Below, one piece after another: positions 44,801 through 52,782 of a stretch of DNA of 64,000 bases. The first letter of the stretch is position 1. Each line of letters opens with the position of its first letter. The stretch lies in the NCBI RefSeq assembly GCF_034359465.1, contig NZ_CP110820.1, positions 984,501 to 1,048,500 of the forward strand, read 5' to 3'. The notes below the pieces were generated by a model. The model was not told where the DNA came from, did not search any database, and saw only the letters and a list, made by a program, of their open reading frames with translations. Position numbers and translations under genes: made by a program. The stretch comes from Candidatus Bandiella woodruffii. Its GTDB lineage: Bacteria > Pseudomonadota > Alphaproteobacteria > Rickettsiales > Midichloriaceae.

Positions 44801-46066
44801 GAACATGAAGGGGTTATTGAAATGCAAAGTGATGTAGCAAATATAGGGTCCCTATTTGTAACTAAAAGCCGATTGGATTATTTTGCTAATAAAGTTGCGG
44901 ATGAGAAAGCCCCTTCTCTTAATGATCGAATAAATGAGTTTTTTGTTGATTTTGCATATAGGGTATCACCTGAAGCGATGATGGATGTAAAGCGTTACAA
45001 TCCAAAGCCGCTGAAGTCACTGGAATTTCAACGTGTAGATCAGGGTGTTAAAATTACGGCTGAATCTAAAGAGCAGAGGATTCAAGAATTAAAAAAAATA
45101 GGTAAATATTTTAACGAGCAAAATGAAAAATATTATTCCGATCTATACGAAGGATATGAAGGTACGTGGACTGATCAATTTATAAGTGGTGCCAATGCTA
45201 TTGGGAACCTTGCAACTATGACTCAAACTGCGTCTCTTGGCACCAATCTCGTAAAGGCTTACTACGTTCCTACTGCCAATAATGTTATTAATGTGGTGAC
45301 CAGCGGAGCGCATACAGCCAGTGGCATGCTTGGGGCACCCATAATCTCTGTTGGCGTTCAAGCTGCAGTAGGGATTACATCTGCGGCTCATAAGGCTTTT
45401 TATGCGGACTTCAAAGGTGCACTTTTAGAGCTTGGCAGCACAACTCTTCATGTTGTTTCTGCTGCTGCACCTGCTGCTATATTATATGTGAACCCTTTTA
45501 TTGGTCTTACATATTTAGCTGGTACATCTATGTATGTAATAGGGCAAACTGTATATGACATTAATCATTACTGGAGATATGAATTTCAATCAGAGGACGA
45601 GAAGTTAGCCTCAGCTATGCAGTGGAAGAAGATAAAATCCTTTTCACTTTGGTCTTCTAATAATAGCTATGATGTTGAGTTAAAAAATTCTCTTGGGAAA
45701 ATGCAGATTGAATCTTACTCTGAGCATAGGCTTATCAAAGATTGCGAATCTTATATGAATCAGCAATATGGCAAAAGTTATTATGAATTTACTGTTAATA
45801 CAGAATTTAATGAAGATTATGTGAATTCGTGCTATGATCTATATGCAACATCTGAATCATCATCTTTTAAATATAATACTCATATAGTTGCGCATGAAAA
45901 TTCCAAGATTACAGAGCGAGGCTGCGATGTTCTTGCAACGCTTGGTAAAGGTGGCCTCATTAGCGTCTGTTATGACAGTGATTTAGATATGATGTATAAT
46001 TACTTTACGAGCTGTAGTGGCAGTAATGGAAGTGATAACTGTATAGATTCCTATGTTGTTAATTAG
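41900..46066 (+). CDS. very large protein of unknown function with acidic tandem repeats and a hydrophobic C-terminal segment
   Basis: The 1388-residue protein is not recognised. Order seen: a beta-rich N-terminal part (about 1-330) with no signal peptide; a helical, charged stretch (about 340-540); five tandem 18-residue repeats of the type EEDGGDQSREETKSNGAN (549-638, S and N alternating at position 9); a highly charged helical stretch (about 650-1090, with HKEYIEITELTKPTEHYE); then hydrophobic, Ala/Gly/Thr-rich segments (about 1095-1220, for example ISVGVQAAVGITSAAHKAF and AAPAAILYVNPFIGLTYLAG); and a 165-residue tail with six cysteines. Size, repeats and membrane-active-looking tail suggest a secreted effector or toxin-like protein, but this is inference. 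It has its own promoter-like upstream and is boxed in by IS elements. Confidence 0.75.
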   Translation: MTPNVRTWMNDKRDLAYMDFTFASGGYFLLRVNGQSAVLNMIESFGEPEQVVVTDQGVLYRRYNISDIQAINIHNRIASGKTSDYDISFIIPQSTLSLNLDLNKFYRNVRAFQYTIDGQLHVFAHDVQGNVFKNFNKVGGSDYVTSYDLISKDGEVQNDLLYFNCKQYRKVSEDDVSIRNTLNQIFQDYDLYVDNLDKDNLNKAIIISKNADGNIRVFGNVKENKQLYTDEKLTYFDEFYDHGYAGTTFAGCPKAKFVKYSDGRIYDNMYNGKINVAKRKQVSDGSDPYFKKADITSASENNRQYGNTFSDSALRAFEHMPKSEYIGHKLGSYFYPLLNYKNSFIDKHDEEIEKITKIFSHATANPFDNLYRGDMTEYFLALQESVVNIRENALKLSKENDLIVHDINDLRSIIDKVIDSSHKKYSEDPYFEAKRAERARIIDGVFNNLVQKKDHSASQQTDINDWPDTYVSINPDNEKIPVEVKSVDKKLIEGLNYYIRTSDKTAITDFVVKQLWNQKRKLDKLDADTKKYHDSVEYIKHGNKLEVTEEDGGDQSREETKSNGANEEDGGDQNREETKSNGANEEDGGDQSREETKSNGANEEDGGDQSREETKSNGANEEDGGDQNREETKSNGANEEDIETITRSQPKAKPFSEITKATRAHNYISDMKVRDERIEVQNKVAERIGISGILGIQLVKSDLYNELSERKRYKENAKSYDELLERKMDKEYIEKLKKNKEYKREFEIKCRVHKEYIEITELTKPTEHYEWASKLLNDFMCDYSLPKDKYNVNYKAVDKDIRALDEIYSLLSKHGYLSATQKHAEQYDGCSVKKVDFNYTPHNLFEKGAIDKYIINPLSKLDVKLDLENNKPVVTKEAQPWFDIKKVTEPIFKLFESRICDLKFNEGASWHSPPETQPEVELLNLRLKQYVSVIRGVEKSVKALAKDVFHKKDKEYIICQDGKLILDEHEGVIEMQSDVANIGSLFVTKSRLDYFANKVADEKAPSLNDRINEFFVDFAYRVSPEAMMDVKRYNPKPLKSLEFQRVDQGVKITAESKEQRIQELKKIGKYFNEQNEKYYSDLYEGYEGTWTDQFISGANAIGNLATMTQTASLGTNLVKAYYVPTANNVINVVTSGAHTASGMLGAPIISVGVQAAVGITSAAHKAFYADFKGALLELGSTTLHVVSAAAPAAILYVNPFIGLTYLAGTSMYVIGQTVYDINHYWRYEFQSEDEKLASAMQWKKIKSFSLWSSNNSYDVELKNSLGKMQIESYSEHRLIKDCESYMNQQYGKSYYEFTVNTEFNEDYVNSCYDLYATSESSSFKYNTHIVAHENSKITERGCDVLATLGKGGLISVCYDSDLDMMYNYFTSCSGSNGSDNCIDSYVVN
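43544..43822 (+). repeat. five 54-bp in-frame tandem repeats
   Basis: Five near-identical 54-bp units followed by a 9-bp partial unit encode the acidic EEDGGDQ-type repeat. Units differ mainly by AGT versus AAT (Ser/Asn) at one codon and by the first codon of unit 1 (GAA versus GAG). Near-identity at the DNA level indicates recent expansion or conversion. Confidence 0.95.
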
Positions 46067-46178
46067 AATTTTTGCGCTCTATCTTACCTGTTGAAAAGAA
46101 TAAGAATCTTTCATATTCTGAAGGAAATAGTTGCTGGTAATAATGCTAAAAACAGATCCATTATTCTTAGTCTATTTT
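46067..46178. mobile_element. diverged remnant of an IS6-C-like left end
   Basis: 46088-46168 aligns with the IS6-C leader that begins again at 46179 (shared TTTCATATTCTGAAGGAAAT / TTTGATATTCTGAAAGAAAT and AGTTGCTGGTAATAATG), with many substitutions. It looks like an older sister element, and the younger IS6-C copy has landed in it. Confidence 0.65.
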
Positions 46179-47010
46179 GGTTCTGTCGCATCTGTTGAAA
46201 CACATAAGAATTTTTGATATTCTGAAAGAAATAGTTGCTGGTAATAATGTTTAAAGTAGACCCAAAATTAATGAAGTATTTTAAGAACCATGAATATGGC
46301 GCAGAAATCATTATGGTATCGCTGTATATGAAAGGAAGATATTCTTTAAGTTACAGAGAGATAGAAGAGATAGGCGGGTTGAGAGGACTCAACATAGATC
46401 ACGCCACTCTACAAAGATGGGTAGTAAAGTTTATGCCAATACTTGAAGGAAGATTCAGAAAAAGAAAAAAGCCAGTCAACGGCAGCTGGAGAATGGACGA
46501 GACATATATCAAGGTTAAAGGTAAATGGGTCTATTTGTATAGAGCAGTTGATAAATACGGGGATACCATAGATTTTATGCTAAGAGCAAAAAGAGATAAA
46601 AGGGCAGCTAAAGCGTTTTTCAGGAAAGCAATTAAATCTAGTGGCCAGCCTATAAAGGTTAATATAGATAAAAGTGGCTCTAATACTTCTGCTTTGAATT
46701 CGATCAATAAGCCATTATCTAAAGAAGACCAAATAGAAATTAGGCATAACAAATATCTAAACAATAGGATAGAAGGCGATCACAGATTTGTAAAGAAACG
46801 AACTAGACCGATGCTTGGTTTCAAATCCTTTAGAAGTGCCGCCAGGACTATTGCAGGAATAGAGCTCTTGCACATGATTAAAAAAGGACAACTTGCTGAC
46901 AATGACAATTATAATTCTGACTTTGATAAATTTCTTTCACTAACTGCTTAATGGAAAAATATACAAATAATTTGAAAGTTTTTGCATCATATTACAGATG
47001 CGACAGAGCC
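46179..47010 (+). mobile_element. IS6-C element, complete, 832 bp
   Basis: Both terminal repeats intact. Its right flank is GTAGATGA followed by the C-terminal half of an IS6-B transposase, while the N-terminal half of that IS6-B lies beyond the next, inverted IS6-C copy. Confidence 0.93.
46247..46951 (+). CDS. IS6-C transposase (intact)
   Basis: Identical in translation to the copy at 40993-41697: helix-turn-helix then IS6 DDE domain (MDETYIKVKGK, NIDKSG, NNRIEGD). 234 residues from the ATG; TTG at 46235 is an alternative start. Confidence 0.9.
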   Translation: MFKVDPKLMKYFKNHEYGAEIIMVSLYMKGRYSLSYREIEEIGGLRGLNIDHATLQRWVVKFMPILEGRFRKRKKPVNGSWRMDETYIKVKGKWVYLYRAVDKYGDTIDFMLRAKRDKRAAKAFFRKAIKSSGQPIKVNIDKSGSNTSALNSINKPLSKEDQIEIRHNKYLNNRIEGDHRFVKKRTRPMLGFKSFRSAARTIAGIELLHMIKKGQLADNDNYNSDFDKFLSLTA

Positions 47011-47487
47011 GTAGATGAAGATGGATATGAGATAGATGTCTTCCTACAGACCAGACGTAATAAAAAGTCTGCGATAAGGTTTTTATCAAGATTATTACAA
47101 TCAAATCCAGTACCCAGAGTAATCGTGACAGATAAATTAAAAAGCTATACCAAACCTATAAAAGAAATGTGCCCTAAAACAGAGCATAGGCGCCATAAAG
47201 GATTAAATAATAGGGTTGAAAATGCACACCAACCAACACGCAGGAAAGAGAAATGCCTAATAAAATTCAAATCTCCTTCTGGGGTACAGCAAACTCTTTC
47301 TTTGATGGGAAAAATAAGGAACATATTTTCAGTAGATGTGGGCAGGTATATTAACAGTTCTAGCAAGCAAAAAGAAATGTTTTTGAAGCTAAATCTATTT
47401 GGGATCACGCCGCTCAATCCATAGCTGCTGCATAATTTTCAAAAAGATGCTCTGTCACGCCCTTACCTCCATTAACTTGACGGTGCC
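47011..47487 (+). mobile_element. IS6-B element, right-hand half
   Basis: Begins GTAGATGA in the transposase at VDEDGYEID and runs to the terminal repeat ending at 47487. It carries an extra 1-nt loss near the 3' end (five T residues, no C) that changes the last ~17 residues. The matching left-hand half is at 48368-48750, in the opposite orientation. Confidence 0.88.
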
Positions 47488-47535
47488 GTTCTCCCTGGAG
47501 AGATTTGCCTTCAGAATATGGAGGATGGAAAAATA
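47488..47535 (+). mobile_element. IS427-like internal fragment (48 bp)
   Basis: Identical to bases inside the IS427-like transposase (around GSPWRDLPSEYGGWKN, 29987-30034). It lies between IS6-B and IS6-C ends, showing that a third element was also once here. Confidence 0.8.
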
Positions 47536-48367
47536 GGCTCTGTCGCATCTGTAATATGATGCAAAAACTTTCAAATTATTTGTATATTTTTCCATTAAGC
47601 AGTTAGTGAAAGAAATTTATCAAAGTCAGAATTATAATTGTCATTGTCAGCAAGTTGTCCTTTTTTAATCATGTGCAAGAGCTCTATTCCTGCAATAGTC
47701 CTGGCGGCACTTCTAAAGGATTTGAAACCAAGCATCGGTCTAGTTCGTTTCTTTACAAATCTGTGATCGCCTTCTATCCTATTGTTTAGATATTTGTTAT
47801 GCCTAATTTCTATTTGGTCTTCTTTAGATAATGGCTTATTGATCGAATTCAAAGCAGAAGTATTAGAGCCACTTTTATCTATATTAACCTTTATAGGCTG
47901 GCCACTAGATTTAATTGCTTTCCTGAAAAACGCTTTAGCTGCCCTTTTATCTCTTTTTGCTCTTAGCATAAAATCTATGGTATCCCCGTATTTATCAACT
48001 GCTCTATACAAATAGACCCATTTACCTTTAACCTTGATATATGTCTCGTCCATTCTCCAGCTGCCGTTGACTGGCTTTTTTCTTTTTCTGAATCTTCCTT
48101 CAAGTATTGGCATAAACTTTACTACCCATCTTTGTAGAGTGGCGTGATCTATGTTGAGTCCTCTCAACCCGCCTATCTCTTCTATCTCTCTGTAACTTAA
48201 AGAATATCTTCCTTTCATATACAGCGATACCATAATGATTTCTGCGCCATATTCATGGTTCTTAAAATACTTCATTAATTTTGGGTCTACTTTAAACATT
48301 ATTACCAGCAACTATTTCTTTCAGAATATCAAAAATTCTTATGTGTTTCAACAGATGCGACAGAACC
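47536..48367 (-). mobile_element. IS6-C element, complete, 832 bp, inverted
   Basis: Bounded by GGCTCTGTCGCATCTGT at left and ACAGATGCGACAGAACC at right. It is in opposite orientation to the copy at 46179, 526 bp away, and is followed by TCATCTAC, the complement of GTAGATGA. Confidence 0.93.
47595..48299 (-). CDS. IS6-C transposase (intact)
   Basis: Same 234-residue protein as the copies at 40993 and 46247, read from an ATG at 48299. All domain motifs are intact. Confidence 0.9.
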   Translation of the reverse strand: MFKVDPKLMKYFKNHEYGAEIIMVSLYMKGRYSLSYREIEEIGGLRGLNIDHATLQRWVVKFMPILEGRFRKRKKPVNGSWRMDETYIKVKGKWVYLYRAVDKYGDTIDFMLRAKRDKRAAKAFFRKAIKSSGQPIKVNIDKSGSNTSALNSINKPLSKEDQIEIRHNKYLNNRIEGDHRFVKKRTRPMLGFKSFRSAARTIAGIELLHMIKKGQLADNDNYNSDFDKFLSLTA

Positions 48368-48750
48368 TCATCTACAGCTCTCCACAAAATAAAATATTTA
48401 CCGTTAATTTTAATGCTCATCTCATCCAAATGCCATTTATCCTTTGCTTTCCTCTACTTCTTCTTGATTATATCTAAAAACCTTTTTCCAAATTTAATAC
48501 ACCATGCTCTTATCGTTTCATGGCTTACTTCTATACCCCTTTATAACAACTCTTCTGCTACGTCTCTATAACTCAAATTAAATCTGTGGTACAACCAAAC
48601 TGCATGTCCTATTATCACCATTGGATATCTGTATCTGCTCGCTCTTTCTTCCATTGTTTTTCTATTATTTTTTATTTTGCTCCAATTTACTATTTTTTCC
48701 CTCTTCTCTCAATACCTTTTGCACCTCAACTTTTTTAACTTGACGGTGCC
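48368..48750 (-). mobile_element. IS6-B element, left-hand half
   Basis: Runs from the terminal repeat at 48735-48750 to the transposase codons for RAVDE, ending in GTAGATGA on the coding strand. It carries both nonsense changes known from other copies: TAA at codon 38 and TAG at codon 67. Confidence 0.88.
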
Positions 48751-48976
48751 CAATGAACAAAGGTTCCTTATAACATATCGCTACTCCCAAACCGTGTATT
48801 GGAAACGATATAGCCAGATATAAAAAGTTCGCGGTCATGATGTAAGATATCATACAGACAAAAGCGTTTATGATAAAAAAGTTATAACTTGCCCCAAACA
48901 ACAAAGTTGGTCTTGTCAACCCCACAAACAGATGATCGGTATTTAAAGAACCTGGCATAAATTCAAAAAAAATCAC
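48751..48976 (-). pseudogene. virB3: VirB3-like type IV secretion protein, 3' end replaced by IS6-B
   Basis: The minus-strand frame reads MPGSLNTDHLFVGLTRPTLL, then a hydrophobic pair (FGASYNFFIINAFVCMISYI, TANFLYLAISFPIHGLGVAI) and CYKEPLFIG, the Rickettsiales VirB3 pattern. The start may be 48976 or 48958. After about 70-75 residues the frame runs into the IS6-B end and acquires IS-encoded residues. The C-terminus and the expected downstream virB4 are gone. VirB3 is an inner-membrane part of the T4SS. Confidence 0.75.
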
Positions 48977-49050
48977 TTAACTTTCATAGTAACTACTTGC
49001 ATCTTTGAGCACAAGCTATATTTTGATAAAAAATAATATTTCACTTATTT

Positions 49051-49665
49051 ATGAAGTTTATAACTTTTGAAGGTTGTGATTTCTGTGGAAAATCGACACA
49101 AGTAGTTCTGTTGAAAGAATTTTTCCAAAGTGAGCAAAGAAAAGTACTCACAACCAGAGAACCAGGAGGCAGTGACTTTGCAGAGGAAATCAGAGGTTTG
49201 TTATTGTCAAAACATGGAGTTACCGACCCTCTTGTAGAATATTTACTACTTGCAGCTGCAAGAAAAGATCATGTGGATAGTGTAATAAAGAAGAGGCTAG
49301 ACGAAGGCTATTATGTTATATCAGATAGATTTTACGATTCATCGTTATGCTATCAAGGGTATTACAAGAATCTGGACCTTAAGATATTGGAATACATAAA
49401 AAGTATTAGTATTGACAAATTTGAACCTGACTTAACGTTTGTAATAGACATCTCTATAGATGAAATCCAAAAAAGAATGGCAATCAAAAGAGCGGATAAT
49501 AACTTGTATGATTTGAAAGACGTGCAATTTTATCAAACCATTAAAGACGGTTACTTAAAGATAGCACAAGATAATCCAAAAAGGATTGTGGTCATAGACG
49601 GCAATAAAAAAATTGCAGACATCCAGGATGAGATTATCCAAATAGTAAAGGGGCGAATTTTGTAG
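49051..49665 (+). CDS. tmk: thymidylate kinase
   Basis: Tmk phosphorylates dTMP to dTDP. The 204-residue protein has a P-loop written FEGCDFCGKST, where the usual second glycine (GxDGxGKS) is cysteine, then the dTMP-binding TREPGGSDFAEEIR, the DR motif VISDRFYDSSLCYQG and the lid region KRADNNLYD. Length is normal. Divergent from the virB3 remnant. Confidence 0.92.
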   Translation: MKFITFEGCDFCGKSTQVVLLKEFFQSEQRKVLTTREPGGSDFAEEIRGLLLSKHGVTDPLVEYLLLAAARKDHVDSVIKKRLDEGYYVISDRFYDSSLCYQGYYKNLDLKILEYIKSISIDKFEPDLTFVIDISIDEIQKRMAIKRADNNLYDLKDVQFYQTIKDGYLKIAQDNPKRIVVIDGNKKIADIQDEIIQIVKGRIL

Positions 49666-49779
49666 TTGATTTCCACTATGAAATAATGCAGTATTTCATA
49701 AAGTGTCTTTTACTGTCCCGAATGTTTTTTGCCAGATTAGTTTTTATATTGGTCTTCTCCTGCATGCTTAATTTTAATG

Positions 49780-50632
49780 GGCACCGTCAAGTTAAAAAAG
49801 TTGAGGTGCAAAAGGTATTGAGAGAAGAGGGAAAAAATAGTAAATTGGAGCAAAATAAAAAATAATAGAAAAACAATGGAAGAAAGAGCGAGCAGATACA
49901 GATATCCAATGGTGATAATAGGACATGCAGTTTGGTTGTACCACAGATTTAATTTGAGTTATAGAGACGTAGCAGAAGAGTTGTTATAAAGGGGTATAGA
50001 AGTAAGCCATGAAACGATAAGAGCATGGTGTATTAAATTTGGAAAAAGGTTTTTAGATATAATCAAGAAGAAGCAGAGGAAAGTAAAGGATAAATGGCAT
50101 TTGGATGAGATGAGCATTAAAATTAACGGTAAATATTTTATTTTGTGGAGAGCTGTAGATGAAGATGGATATGAGATAGATGTCTTCCTACAGACCAGAC
50201 GTAATAAAAAGTCTGCGATAAGGTTTTTATCAAGATTATTACAATCAAATCCAGTACCCAGAGTAATCGTGACAGATAAATTAAAAAGCTATACCAAACC
50301 TATAAAAGAAATGTGCCCTAAAACAGAGCATAGGCGCCATAAAGGATTAAATAATAGGGTTGAAAATGCACACCAACCAACACGCAGGAAAGAGAAATGC
50401 CTAATAAAATTCAAATCTCCTTCTGGGGTACAGCAAACTCTTTCTTTGATGGGAAAAATAAGGAACATATTTTCAGTAGATGTGGGCAGGTATATTAACA
50501 GTTCTAGCAAGCAAAAAGAAATGTTTTTCGAAGCTAAATCTATTTGGGATCACGCCGCTCAATCCATAGCTGCTGCATAATTTTCAAAAAGATGCTCTGT
50601 CACGCCCTTACCTCCATTAACTTGACGGTGCC
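49780..50632 (+). mobile_element. IS6-B element, complete ends, 853 bp
   Basis: Perfect 16-bp inverted repeats. Flanks (TTTTAATG, GTTTGAGA) do not form a target duplication. Its right end supplies the last codons of the TauE/SafE-like gene on the minus strand. Confidence 0.92.
49876..50580 (+). pseudogene. IS6-B transposase with TAA at codon 38
   Basis: 235-codon frame with the same domains as the 23.4-kb copy. Codon 38, TAC in that copy, is TAA here (49987-49989). Codon 67 is CAG. Translation from a downstream start would give the DDE domain (HLDEMSIKINGKYF onward, from 50098) without the helix-turn-helix. Confidence 0.88.
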
Positions 50633-51430
50633 GTTTGAGAGTATCAATTTTATTCCAAAATTTAATAATAAAACGAAATTTACAAACATAAATAATGCAT
50701 AGATAAAGGAGAGCCATTTTTTAGCTCTTAGCATGATATGTTGCCCTAAGAGACTTATAATAAAAAGAGCAGGAAATGTCCCAAGCCCAAAGAAAAACAT
50801 AGCTAAAAATAATACCAATGGGGCATTTTGATGGGATGCAACCAGTATAATAGCACTAAATACCAATCCGCACGGAATCAGCCCTAAAATCATTCCCATA
50901 AACAAGCCCTTTATACCAAATGGGGTTAAGCTTAGCTGCTTTATAAAAGTAAGAATGTGAGACTCCCAAAACTTAAAAGATTTTAAAGAACGACTAAACA
51001 TGTTAAGTTTTTTGCTGGGAATTAATTTAGAAAGCATCATTTGTAGATATATCAATGCGCAAACTATGAGTAAGATACCAGCCGCTATTTTAAAAGCGCT
51101 ATTCTCTTTTAAGGATACAGATATAAAATTCACTGCCAATGTTAATAAACTATAAGTTAACGCCTTCCCTACATAATAAGGCATAGATAATGCGCAATTT
51201 AGCTTATTCCAATTGGTAAGCTGATTATTGTTTAGATGCATCAGCCTCATATTAGTTTGCCCCAAAACAATGGGCCCACACATCCCAACACAATGGGTAA
51301 AACTTCCAATAACCCCATAGACGAAAAGCGCCAGCACCAGCGTTAGGGATTCTATACCCAAAAGATTGGATTCCAATAGATACTGTACAAAAACGCTACC
51401 ATTCTCATTTGCATGACCGTGACAACTCAT
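50600..51430 (-). CDS. sulfite exporter TauE/SafE-like (UreH-like) membrane protein
   Basis: The 276-residue protein has about six membrane helices and the motif SFTHCVGMCGPIVLGQ near residue 45, which, with the second repeat LGLIPCGLVFSAIILVA, marks the UreH/SafE-like branch often found with cytochrome oxidase or copper handling genes. The N-terminus (SCHGHANENG) contains a short His/Cys motif. The last ten residues and the stop lie in the IS6-B end, so the native C-terminus has been replaced, but all membrane segments are present. Confidence 0.8.
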   Translation of the reverse strand: MSCHGHANENGSVFVQYLLESNLLGIESLTLVLALFVYGVIGSFTHCVGMCGPIVLGQTNMRLMHLNNNQLTNWNKLNCALSMPYYVGKALTYSLLTLAVNFISVSLKENSAFKIAAGILLIVCALIYLQMMLSKLIPSKKLNMFSRSLKSFKFWESHILTFIKQLSLTPFGIKGLFMGMILGLIPCGLVFSAIILVASHQNAPLVLFLAMFFFGLGTFPALFIISLLGQHIMLRAKKWLSFIYALFMFVNFVLLLNFGIKLILSNGTVKLMEVRA

Positions 51431-51444
51431 AACTTATGTTATTC

Positions 51445-52671
51445 TTAAGAAATAACGAAAGTTTTAGCTTTTGTGTATATCGGAGGAATATAAGCGTTCT
51501 GTCCAATTTCATGCGTAACTTTTATCAATTTACCATTTAAATCAAAAGCTAGAAATTCGCCTTTTGAACTTAAAACATAAACGTTGTGTCCAACTATAAT
51601 CGGCGCATTCCAATATCTAGCAGACGCCTTTTTATCTTTGTTTGACAAACAATCGAATAACTTCACTCTCCATAATTGCAGCCCATTAGAAGCATTGATT
51701 CCAACTAAATTGTTTTCTTCATCAAGTACGGTGAGCAACTCGTTTGATATATAGAACTGTCTGTTAGAAGCAACTTTGCTTTTCCATACTATAGCCCTGG
51801 TTGATAAATTTAATTTATAAAAATATCCGTTTGAAGAATAAAAGTACAATGAATCGTTTATTCTGACAGGTTGATATATCAAAGCTTCTTTGGAATCCAA
51901 GTTCATATCAAACATTAACGCGTTTGAATTGTCTATGATCCACGCTTCAAAACCAGTTCTAATATTAATGGCACTAATTCTTCCTGAACTGTCTTGTGTG
52001 ATAAGCACATTTTCATATGGTATAGGAGAAGTGACATTTATAACACTAACATCTTCAGTCAATCCGGCTTTGTACCAAATAACCTCTCCGTTATCAGAAT
52101 TCAAGGCATACATCCCATCGTTTATTGTTTTTAGAAACACGATTTTATCGTGAACTATAGGGTACGCTCTTACCATTTCTTGTAGATTTTTACTCCATAA
52201 AGATTTACCCGTCTTGGCGTCTATACAGTTGACGAAGTTAATTCCATAGGTTGCATAAATTTTAGTTCCGTTCTGAGATAAACCTCCATTGAGATAATCA
52301 CCAAAGAAACTTGATCTTTTGCCTATAACATCACTCTTCCATTCCGCTTTTTTACTCGCGGAATTAAATCTTGTGACCACCCCTTTTCTATCCATGCTGA
52401 TTATGTAGTCACTTCCTACTATAGGGTAAGAAATCATTGGGAAACCTGAAGACCCAACAGTTTTTAAAACGAAAAAGTCACTTTTGTTTAGCTCTTTCTC
52501 ATTAGGGAAATTTTCGCCGTTTAAATAGTTGGAGTACTGCCATACAACATCGCTATTAAGTTGAGAGTCTTTTTTAATTTGTTTTTTTACACATGATGTA
52601 AGGAATAAAACTGACACTAAGCATATTGCCAATTTTCTTGTCAAAATTTTGTAAGAGTGCATAAATACCAA
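51445..52671 (-). CDS. bamB: BamB-like outer-membrane lipoprotein (PQQ-type beta-propeller)
   Basis: BamB helps BamA insert outer-membrane proteins. The 408-residue protein has a lipoprotein signal with lipobox LTSC near residue 27 and a series of propeller blades with PQQ-like repeats such as CIDAKTGKSLWSKNL, ALNSDNGEVIWYKAG and INIRTGFEAWI. An ATG at 52662 (MHSYKIL) is an equally likely start. It is divergent from the VirB6-like gene at 52783. Other propeller lipoproteins are possible but BamB is the usual one. Confidence 0.82.
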   Translation of the reverse strand: MVFMHSYKILTRKLAICLVSVLFLTSCVKKQIKKDSQLNSDVVWQYSNYLNGENFPNEKELNKSDFFVLKTVGSSGFPMISYPIVGSDYIISMDRKGVVTRFNSASKKAEWKSDVIGKRSSFFGDYLNGGLSQNGTKIYATYGINFVNCIDAKTGKSLWSKNLQEMVRAYPIVHDKIVFLKTINDGMYALNSDNGEVIWYKAGLTEDVSVINVTSPIPYENVLITQDSSGRISAINIRTGFEAWIIDNSNALMFDMNLDSKEALIYQPVRINDSLYFYSSNGYFYKLNLSTRAIVWKSKVASNRQFYISNELLTVLDEENNLVGINASNGLQLWRVKLFDCLSNKDKKASARYWNAPIIVGHNVYVLSSKGEFLAFDLNGKLIKVTHEIGQNAYIPPIYTKAKTFVIS

Positions 52672-52782
52672 CCTAAAAATTCAAATGGTCATTATCAACT
52701 CTTAATACTTCTTATTATTTTTGTTGTAAAGTGATAAGTTAGAATGTAGTCTTAATTTTAATCTTGTGAGCAATTTCTACGA

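Noticed and set aside
48665-48976. 103-codon ORF as an intact VirB3-like protein
   Set aside because: The last ~28 codons are IS6-B sequence, so it is a truncated gene with an IS-encoded tail.
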